In this document: positions 1 through 4,583 of the stretch, piece by piece
Position numbering within the stretch: the first letter of the stretch is position 1
How the letters are laid out: the number at the start of each line of letters is the position of its first letter
Assembly (NCBI GenBank): GCA_016282415.1
Contig: JAEEKO010000010.1
Location: 1-6,752 of the forward strand
Direction of reading: 5' to 3'
DNA: 6,752 bases
From: Caryophanales bacterium
GTDB taxonomy: Bacteria; Bacillota_I; Bacilli_A; RF39; UBA660
The notes under the pieces: generated by a model
Told to the model about the DNA's origin: nothing
Database searches by the model: none
The model's input: only the letters and a program-made list of their open reading frames with translations
Program-made: the position numbers and the translations under genes

Positions 1-575
1 AAAAACGATGGTATGTCTTCCATAATTATTCTTTGTAAAATATTTTCAGATATATTCTCATAGTTATTTGATTTTTTTATAATAATGGGATTAGGTATTA
101 TTTCTTTTAATTCAAGCTTTTCTTGCTTTTTTAATTTTTCTTTTGCTTCTTTTGGTAGTCGTTCATACTCTTTAGATTTAATCTTTTCTCTTAATTGCTT
201 TCTTGTTAAGCATCCATTAATAGAGATATCAATATAATAATATAATTCGATATCATCATTAATTGATAACAATTCAATAAAATGACTATAGCTCAAAGTG
301 GACGCCAATGGCGACCATTTTAGATTATTAAATCGAATAAAAAATTGTCGCATTCTTCTTAATGATCTTTCACTATATTTTTTATTAACTTCTTTCATTA
401 ATCTTTTAGAATACTCCTTAATAATCCCTTCGCCATAATGCTTACCAGCATCACTTAATAATTTGCCAACATTATAATAGGTTTCTAAATCACTTTTATT
501 AATCGCATAGTTTTTAACTTTGCGATTAATTTCATTATTTATTAATTGATTTTTAATTTCATTGTAGTACTGCAT
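1..575 (-). CDS. DUF1016/YhcG-family protein (PDDEXK nuclease family), N-terminal part, runs off left edge
   Basis: An open frame runs from an ATG at 575-573 to the window edge without a stop, giving 191 residues of a longer protein. A strong AGGAGGT site at 590-584 fixes the start. Residues about 30-105 carry the pattern of the DUF1016 N-terminal domain: YYNVGKLLSD, then HYGEGII, KRL, then YSERSLRRMRQF and, after a Trp-Ser-Pro, LSYSHFIELL. A charged, Lys/Glu-rich linker follows (about 136-165), and at the edge NISENILQRI probably opens the C-terminal nuclease domain. Known of the family: DUF1016 (YhcG) proteins join a helical, DNA-binding-like N-terminus to a PDDEXK nuclease fold, are common on mobile or accessory DNA, and have a poorly defined role. 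The catalytic half is outside the window, so nuclease activity cannot be confirmed. It is transcribed divergently from the HEPN-like gene at 684. Confidence 0.85.
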   Translation of the reverse strand, partial: MQYYNEIKNQLINNEINRKVKNYAINKSDLETYYNVGKLLSDAGKHYGEGIIKEYSKRLMKEVNKKYSERSLRRMRQFFIRFNNLKWSPLASTLSYSHFIELLSINDDIELYYYIDISINGCLTRKQLREKIKSKEYERLPKEAKEKLKKQEKLELKEIIPNPIIIKKSNNYENISENILQRIIMEDIPSF

Positions 576-583
576 AAAAAAGT

Positions 584-590
584 ACCTCCT
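584..590 (-). promoter_or_regulatory. Ribosome binding site of the DUF1016 gene
   Basis: Read on the minus strand this is AGGAGGT, eight bases upstream of the ATG at 575. It is a near-perfect Shine-Dalgarno sequence and decides the start of a gene whose other end is not visible. Confidence 0.85.
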
Positions 591-642
591 ACTATTATAT
601 TATCGGTTTAATGCTTATTTCCTTTATTTTTAAGTAAATTTG

Positions 643-651
643 TGTTAAAAT
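643..651 (+). promoter_or_regulatory. Probable extended -10 promoter for the HEPN-like gene
   Basis: TG-T-TAAAAT forms an extended -10 element about 33 bases before the ATG at 684. The -35 region about 17 bases upstream (around 623-628, TTTATT) is poor, which is tolerated when an extended -10 is present. In such AT-rich DNA, chance matches are frequent. For the divergent gene, minus-strand TATAAT-like and GATAAT-like sequences lie at 594-599 and 599-604, but they are close to its ribosome binding site and have no convincing -35. Confidence 0.45.
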
Positions 652-683
652 AGCCATTAAATTTAAGAAAGAGGGGTTATTGA

Positions 684-1199
684 ATGAATCAGTGTGAATG
701 TTTAATGACAATGACAACTGGTAATATCTTGTTTTTTAAATATCTATATAATACTGCTAATAACTTACCAGTAGGTAATGATTTTTTAGATAATCCTAAT
801 TATCTTAAAGGATCACGTGTTAGTATGATTAGCTTATTATTACTATCAATTAAAGAAGATTTAATTAATGATAATTTTGATAGTTTAGTGCTTGATGATG
901 ACATTAAACTAGCAATTGATCAAGTTAGAAATAAGGTTAGTAATTATTCATTTAAAAATGATGGGGAACTTATTAGTTTAATTCGTAATAAATTGGGACA
1001 TGGTGAGTTTGATATTGATTTTAGCGGTAATAAAGTAGTTATTCATGCAAATGGAACGGATTTAATAATCAATATTAATGCACTAGCTAATATGGTAATA
1101 CTTTTATCAAGAGCATACCTAAGATGTATTAATGAGTCTTATTATAAAAAAGAACTAAGATTGGGGTTAATGAACGTATTAATAGTGAATATGATATAA
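684..1199 (+). CDS. HEPN-like protein, N-terminal fragment of a frameshifted gene
   Basis: The ATG at 684 is preceded by GAGGGG at 671-676 with seven-base spacing. The frame gives 171 residues, but the last ones after about residue 157 are probably out-of-frame read-through. Residues about 45-100 look helical, and residues 101-106 are R-N-K-L-G-H (bases 984-1001). This is the RNxxxH form of the R-x4-6-H active-site motif of HEPN domains. A strand-turn-strand stretch follows (NKVVIHANG, DLIININ) and then a helix. Many HEPN proteins are RNases in toxin-antitoxin, abortive-infection or CRISPR (Csm6, Cas13) systems. The match here rests on the motif and helical context, not on a family alignment. 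From base 1148 the protein appears to continue in another frame into the gene ending at 2305. No signal peptide or membrane segment is evident, suggesting a cytoplasmic protein. Confidence 0.7.
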   Translation: MNQCECLMTMTTGNILFFKYLYNTANNLPVGNDFLDNPNYLKGSRVSMISLLLLSIKEDLINDNFDSLVLDDDIKLAIDQVRNKVSNYSFKNDGELISLIRNKLGHGEFDIDFSGNKVVIHANGTDLIININALANMVILLSRAYLRCINESYYKKELRLGLMNVLIVNMI

Positions 1200-1303
1200 G
1201 TAAAGTAATAGAAAATGCAAATACAATTAAAATTAATTTAAGACGTTTAGATGGTAAAACCATTGATATTAATGTATATAACTTAGTTAATGATTATTTA
1301 GGA

Positions 1304-2305
1304 TTGTTAAAAGAAACTAATAATATAAACTTATTAGATAAACTTAAAAATACTATTATTACTGATTATCCTGGTTATCAATTTGATTATGAAATTACTA
1401 GTGTTGATATTAATAAATCTGAACGTAGAGAAATAGCTCATAATTTATTAGCTACATATAATCATTTTGATGATTTAAATAATAGGAATAAACTGTTAGT
1501 TATTGATAATATTTTAACTACTTATTTAAGAAAAGAAGAAATGACTTTTAATGCTCTTGCTAGTGCTCAAAGTGCATTAATGATTATGCAGGCAATTCAT
1601 AAAACTAAATCACTGGATAAAAACGTTATTGATAATTTTATTTCTGATACTTATGGGATGCCAATTATTATTAATCAAAATGTTTTAGGAATGTCTTTAA
1701 TCAGTGTTTTTGAATCATCATTTGCATATGGTAAAGATAATTTATTAAAAGAGATGGATTATTCAATGTTTGATTTTGATAAAATCAAACCAACTGTAAT
1801 AAACCTATCAAATTTAATGGCACCAATAAATGATCAAGTAGCAGCTGTTGATAAACAGCTATCTTCGATAATGGAAAAGAAGAAAAATTTATTAATTAAT
1901 AAAAGTAAAGTTAGTAGTGATAATTTAAAAGCTATATCATCAATTGATAAAAATGTTAATAGCTGTGATGAAATTATAAATGAATTAAATAATACTAAGA
2001 TTGAATTAAATAAGAAACTTGCTTATTTAGGAAGTGCAAGTTTTCAAAAACATGATTATAATAAAGCAATAGTTGATGGCATAAGAAATTCTATTTCTCA
2101 TGCTCATCATGAACTTAATGATAGTACCACTTTAGGAACATGTGAATTTGAATTTCATGATATTTATGAAGGTGTAACAACATTTGATGTAAAGGTATCT
2201 TTAGAAGATTTTTATGATGTACTTGAAACCAATACCTATATTTTAGGTAAATATCTTGATCAAGAAGTAGAAAAATATAATTTAAAATTAAAAGTAAATA
2301 ATTAG
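1304..2305 (+). CDS. HEPN-like protein, C-terminal fragment of the same frameshifted gene
   Basis: Taken from its first candidate start (TTG at 1304) this frame encodes 333 residues. That TTG has no usable ribosome binding site, and the same frame is open back to 1148 with similar codon use (52 more codons). It is therefore better read as the continuation of the gene starting at 684 than as an independent gene. Visible parts: a mostly helical segment (residues 1-165); a Lys/Asn-rich, coiled-coil-like stretch at about 176-245 (bases 1829-2035); and at residues 261-266 R-N-S-I-S-H (bases 2084-2101), a second RNxxxH motif, followed by HHEL and a strand-strand-helix tail resembling that after the first motif. 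In the restored 540-residue product the two motifs would be at about R101/H106 and R468/H473. The frame stops just before a strong terminator. I do not recognise a named family. Confidence 0.65.
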   Translation: MLKETNNINLLDKLKNTIITDYPGYQFDYEITSVDINKSERREIAHNLLATYNHFDDLNNRNKLLVIDNILTTYLRKEEMTFNALASAQSALMIMQAIHKTKSLDKNVIDNFISDTYGMPIIINQNVLGMSLISVFESSFAYGKDNLLKEMDYSMFDFDKIKPTVINLSNLMAPINDQVAAVDKQLSSIMEKKKNLLINKSKVSSDNLKAISSIDKNVNSCDEIINELNNTKIELNKKLAYLGSASFQKHDYNKAIVDGIRNSISHAHHELNDSTTLGTCEFEFHDIYEGVTTFDVKVSLEDFYDVLETNTYILGKYLDQEVEKYNLKLKVNN

Positions 2306-2306
2306 T

Positions 2307-2335
2307 AAAAAACATAGTAATTACTATGTTTTTTT
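2307..2335 (+). terminator. Intrinsic terminator after the HEPN-like gene
   Basis: A perfect inverted repeat centred between 2320 and 2321 pairs 2307-2320 with 2321-2334. The core stem AACATAGT/ACTATGTT closes on an AATT loop and is followed by seven T residues. It begins two bases after the stop codon at 2303-2305. Because an A run precedes the stem, the element could also terminate transcription arriving from the right on the minus strand. Confidence 0.85.
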
Positions 2336-2343
2336 GTTATAAT
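2335..2343 (+). promoter_or_regulatory. Extended -10 promoter for the polysaccharide export operon
   Basis: TG-T-TATAAT is a perfect extended -10 box. It starts in the last T of the terminator tail and lies 52 bases before the ATG at 2396. The expected -35 position (about 2315-2320, TAGTAA) falls inside the terminator stem and is weak. Transcription starting about 7 bases downstream would give a short leader of some 45 bases, in which I see no riboswitch or attenuator. Confidence 0.6.
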
Positions 2344-2383
2344 AATGAATAGTGATTAGTGTTTGTTAAATGCACTAAGTTTT

Positions 2384-2388
2384 GGAGG
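2384..2388 (+). promoter_or_regulatory. Ribosome binding site deciding the start of the ABC ATPase gene
   Basis: GGAGG, seven bases before the ATG at 2396. It rules out the in-frame TTG at 2363, which lies upstream of it and has no such site. Confidence 0.85.
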
Positions 2389-2395
2389 ATTATTA

Positions 2396-3136
2396 ATGAG
2401 TAAAACTAATGATATTGCGATTAGAGTTGATAATGTAACAAAAAAGTTTAAATTATACTATGATAAACCAAGTACTTTAAAGGAAAGACTAGTTTTTTGG
2501 AATCATAAAAAAGCTGATGAACATGTCGTATTAGACGATATTTCATTAGAAATTAAGAAGGGTGAAACTGTTGCATTAATCGGAGTTAATGGTAGTGGAA
2601 AATCAACCCTTTTAAAATTAATGACGAAGATTATTTATCCTAACAAAGGTAAAATTGAAACCTATGGTAAGTTAACATCTTTACTAGAATTAGGTGCTGG
2701 ATTCCATCCAGATTTTACTGGAAGAGAAAATATTTATTTTAATGCATCTATCTTTGGCTTAACTAAAAAAGAGATTGATGCAAGATTAAATGATATCATT
2801 GAATTTAGTGAATTAGGAGAATTTATTGATAACCCAGTAAGAACTTACTCATCTGGACAATACATGCGTTTGGCATTTAGTATTGCAATTAACGTTGATG
2901 CCGAAATTCTTTTAATTGATGAAATTTTAGCAGTAGGTGATCAACATTTTCAAGATAAGTGTTTTAAAAAATTAGAGGAACTCAGAGATAGCGATAAAAC
3001 AATTGTAATTGTAAGCCATGCTATTTCTACATTAAAAGAGATTTGTACTAGAGGTATTTGGATCAGCGAAGGAAAGATTGCAGCTGATGGAAATATCTCC
3101 GAGGTTGCAGATCAATACACTGCAGTGTGCGGATAG
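2396..3136 (+). CDS. Polysaccharide/teichoic-acid ABC exporter, ATP-binding protein (Wzt/TagH/KpsT type)
   Basis: This 246-residue ATPase would power export of an undecaprenyl-linked glycan through the permease encoded next. Motifs in order: Walker A GVNGSGKST (63-71); the family-typical stretch LLELGAGFHPDFTGRENI (96-113), where E98 sits at or near the usual Q-loop glutamine; signature YSSGQYMRL (151-159) in place of LSGGQ; Walker B ILLIDE (171-176) followed by ILAVGD; and switch His H208 in IVSHA. The HPxxTGRENI and LAVGD elements are typical of the O-antigen, teichoic-acid and capsule exporter branch. The protein ends soon after the nucleotide-binding domain, so it lacks the C-terminal carbohydrate-binding domain of long Wzt proteins and the extracellular tail of B. 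subtilis TagH. The ATG at 2396 is chosen for its GGAGG site. Its stop overlaps the ribosome binding site of the permease gene, suggesting translational coupling. The exact substrate cannot be told. Confidence 0.93.
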   Translation: MSKTNDIAIRVDNVTKKFKLYYDKPSTLKERLVFWNHKKADEHVVLDDISLEIKKGETVALIGVNGSGKSTLLKLMTKIIYPNKGKIETYGKLTSLLELGAGFHPDFTGRENIYFNASIFGLTKKEIDARLNDIIEFSELGEFIDNPVRTYSSGQYMRLAFSIAINVDAEILLIDEILAVGDQHFQDKCFKKLEELRDSDKTIVIVSHAISTLKEICTRGIWISEGKIAADGNISEVADQYTAVCG

Positions 3137-3144
3137 GAGACTTG

Positions 3145-3930
3145 ATGATGATAAGGTTATTTAAAGATTTATATCAATATCGTGAACTTCTTAAAACAAA
3201 TGTAAAGAAGGATATTAGAGGTAAATATAAGGGATCATTCTTAGGCGTTTTATGGTCTTTTGTGAATCCTCTTTTAATGACGTTAGTTTATGCTATTGTG
3301 TTTCCGCATTTAATGCGCGGTGCAGCTTATGATCATTATACAACATTTTTGGTTATTGGTATTTTACCTTGGAACTGGTTTACTGTTGCTATTTCACAGG
3401 GAACATATACTGTTTTAGGAAACGCTGGTATTATTAAAAAGGTTTATTTTCCAAGAGAAATATTACCAATATCAGTGGTAACAAGTGGAATGGTAAATTA
3501 CATGATTTCTTGTTTGGTAATAGCTTTATTTCTATTATTTAGTGGAATAGGATTTAATTGGCATTTGATTTATTTACCACTAATAATGATTGTTCAATAC
3601 TTATTTACATTAGGGATTGTTTTCGTTACTAGTGCTATCAATGTATATGTTCGTGATTTTGAATACATTGTTAACTTCTTTATTCAAATGTTATTTTATG
3701 GGACACCAATTTTATACTCTATGGAAATATTTAATGGTTCAAAAATTACCAAAATATTAAGATTAAATCCTATGGCAACAATAATAGATTCATACCGTGA
3801 TATTATGTATTGGGGTAATAATCCAAGATTTATTTCACTTGCTATCGTGTTTGGTGCTAGTTTATTATTATGTGTTATCGGATTATTTGTGTTTAGAAGA
3901 TTATCTAGGGGCTTTGCGGAAGAAGTCTAA
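3145..3930 (+). CDS. Polysaccharide/teichoic-acid ABC exporter, ABC-2 permease (TagG/Wzm type)
   Basis: A 261-residue integral membrane protein, partner of the preceding ATPase. An amphipathic N-terminus with KKDIRGKYKGSFLGVLW (21-37) leads into six likely membrane spans at about 33-53, 66-88, 109-133, 142-164, 174-192 and 230-250. Family marks are SFVNPLLM after the first Trp, GILPWNWF, the Phe-Pro-Arg-Glu-x-Leu-Pro loop at 102-108, INVYVRDFEY, GTPILY and LNPMATIIDSYRDI (207-220). Length and topology match TagG/Wzm/KpsM permeases. The start is ATG 3145 or the adjacent ATG 3148, five or eight bases after AGGAG at 3135-3139; an upstream in-frame GTG at 3127 precedes that site and is rejected. 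The gap to the ATPase stop is 8 bases. The operon order ATPase-permease is the reverse of the tagG-tagH order in B. subtilis. Confidence 0.93.
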   Translation: MMIRLFKDLYQYRELLKTNVKKDIRGKYKGSFLGVLWSFVNPLLMTLVYAIVFPHLMRGAAYDHYTTFLVIGILPWNWFTVAISQGTYTVLGNAGIIKKVYFPREILPISVVTSGMVNYMISCLVIALFLLFSGIGFNWHLIYLPLIMIVQYLFTLGIVFVTSAINVYVRDFEYIVNFFIQMLFYGTPILYSMEIFNGSKITKILRLNPMATIIDSYRDIMYWGNNPRFISLAIVFGASLLLCVIGLFVFRRLSRGFAEEV

Positions 3931-3950
3931 GTTGTTTGGAGAAAGTGAAA

Positions 3951-4568
3951 ATGAAGAATTATGTTTTAGGTGCAGGTGGACATGCATCAGTCATTGAAAG
4001 TATTATGAAAAAAAGAGGGGTAAAGCTAGATGGCGTTTTTTATGATGGTGATGGGCCAAATTTGACACAAGCCCCTAAGATTGATGATTTTAATAATGTA
4101 TGTAGTTATGTGAATGATGGAAGATTTATAATTGGCTTTGGAGATATATCACTCCGAAAAGAATGGATTAAAAAATTAGAAAAATATAATTGTAGATGGC
4201 TAACTATCGTGGATAAAAATGCTTTAGTTGCAGACAATGTTACCATTGGTGAGGGTACAGTTGTAATGCCAGGTGCTATCATTAATAGTGGAGCTAAGAT
4301 TGGCAATCATGTAATAATAAATAGTGGTGCAATTATTGAACATGGAAGTATTATCGAAGATTATTGCCATGTTTCTCCAGGAGTGATAATTTGTGGAAAT
4401 TGTGTAATTGGAAATTCTACATGGGTTTGTGCAGGAGCAACCATTATTAATAAGATTAAAATAGGGGAAAATGTTGTTATTGGGGCTAACTCAACTGTTA
4501 TTAGTGATATTAATGATAATTGTACTGTAGTTGGATCCCCAGCAATAGTGAAAAAATTGTATAAGTAA
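3951..4568 (+). CDS. NeuD/PglD-family sugar O- or N-acyltransferase (left-handed beta-helix)
   Basis: A 205-residue two-domain enzyme. The N-terminal PglD-type Rossmann half begins with VLGAGGHASV (5-14), the nucleotide-sugar binding loop of this family, and includes FIIGFGDISLR (59-69). From about residue 92 come hexapeptide repeats of the acyl-CoA-dependent left-handed beta-helix: VTIGEG, AKIGNH, CVIGNS, IKIGEN, VVIGAN. The segment IIEHGSIIEDYCHVSPG (128-144) holds H131, aligned with the catalytic His of PglD-like enzymes. It ends with VGSPAIVKK, the usual C-terminal turn. Relatives acetylate sialic acid (NeuD) or UDP-4-amino-sugars (PglD). Nothing here fixes the acceptor, and no neuA/neuB or aminotransferase gene is in the window. 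The ATG at 3951 has GGAG at 3938-3941 with nine-base spacing; the earlier in-frame TTG at 3936 overlaps that site. The gene lies 20 bases after the permease, in the same operon. Confidence 0.9.
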   Translation: MKNYVLGAGGHASVIESIMKKRGVKLDGVFYDGDGPNLTQAPKIDDFNNVCSYVNDGRFIIGFGDISLRKEWIKKLEKYNCRWLTIVDKNALVADNVTIGEGTVVMPGAIINSGAKIGNHVIINSGAIIEHGSIIEDYCHVSPGVIICGNCVIGNSTWVCAGATIINKIKIGENVVIGANSTVISDINDNCTVVGSPAIVKKLYK

Positions 4569-4574
4569 AAATGT

Positions 4575-4580
4575 GGTGAT
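4575..4580 (+). promoter_or_regulatory. Unusual ribosome binding site (GGTGAT) before a GTG start
   Basis: GGTGAT matches the 3' half of the full Shine-Dalgarno consensus AGGAGGTGAT and can pair with the 16S tail ATCACC. It ends three bases before the GTG at 4584; in register this equals normal spacing for the usual GGAGG core. It supports GTG 4584, as the frame has no nearby ATG. Confidence 0.55.
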
Positions 4581-4583
4581 TAT

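Larger units (their letters stand above)
684..2305 (+). pseudogene. Whole tandem-HEPN-like gene interrupted by a one-base frameshift
   Basis: The two frames overlap only between 1148 (after the TAA at 1145-1147 in the downstream frame) and 1199 (stop of the upstream frame), so the change of frame must lie there. Adding one base to the A6 run at 1146-1151 or the G4 run at 1163-1166 restores a single frame of 540 residues with an RNxxxH motif near each end. Causes could be a real inactivating mutation, a reversible slippage switch, recoding, or a sequencing error in a homopolymer. No canonical X-XXY-YYZ slippery site is in the correct phase: the A run reads AAA-AAA-G in the upstream frame, with a T before it. 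The gene has one promoter-like region, one good ribosome binding site and one terminator, which supports a single transcription unit. Confidence 0.7.

Noticed and set aside
1146..1152. Programmed -1 ribosomal frameshift at AAAAAAG
   Set aside because: In the upstream frame the run is read AAA-AAA-G preceded by T, so the canonical A-AAA-AAG phase is absent. I also did not identify a strong stimulatory hairpin just downstream. Mutation or sequence error is more likely, though slippage is not excluded.
684..2305. Cas13-type CRISPR effector
   Set aside because: Two RNxxxH motifs invite the idea, but the restored protein is only 540 residues, there are no CRISPR repeats or cas1/cas2-like genes in the window, and no Cas13-specific sequence is seen.
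2115..2315. Minus-strand open frame of 66 codons
   Set aside because: It lies opposite the well-supported C-terminal HEPN-like coding sequence, has no family features or ribosome binding site, and its start overlaps the terminator palindrome.
2363..2395. TTG at 2363 as start of the ABC ATPase
   Set aside because: The GGAGG site at 2384-2388 lies downstream of it and is spaced correctly for ATG 2396; the extra 11 residues do not belong to the usual N-terminus.
2344..2395. Riboswitch or attenuator in the export operon leader
   Set aside because: The leader is only about 45 bases, A/T-rich, with no stable stem or recognisable aptamer pattern.
3797..3997. Plus-strand open frame across the permease and acyltransferase junction
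   Set aside because: It is an out-of-frame reading of two clearly recognised genes and shows no protein motif.
4106..4306. Minus-strand open frame of 66 codons
   Set aside because: It is antisense to the acyltransferase hexapeptide-repeat region; periodic codons there create an open frame by chance.
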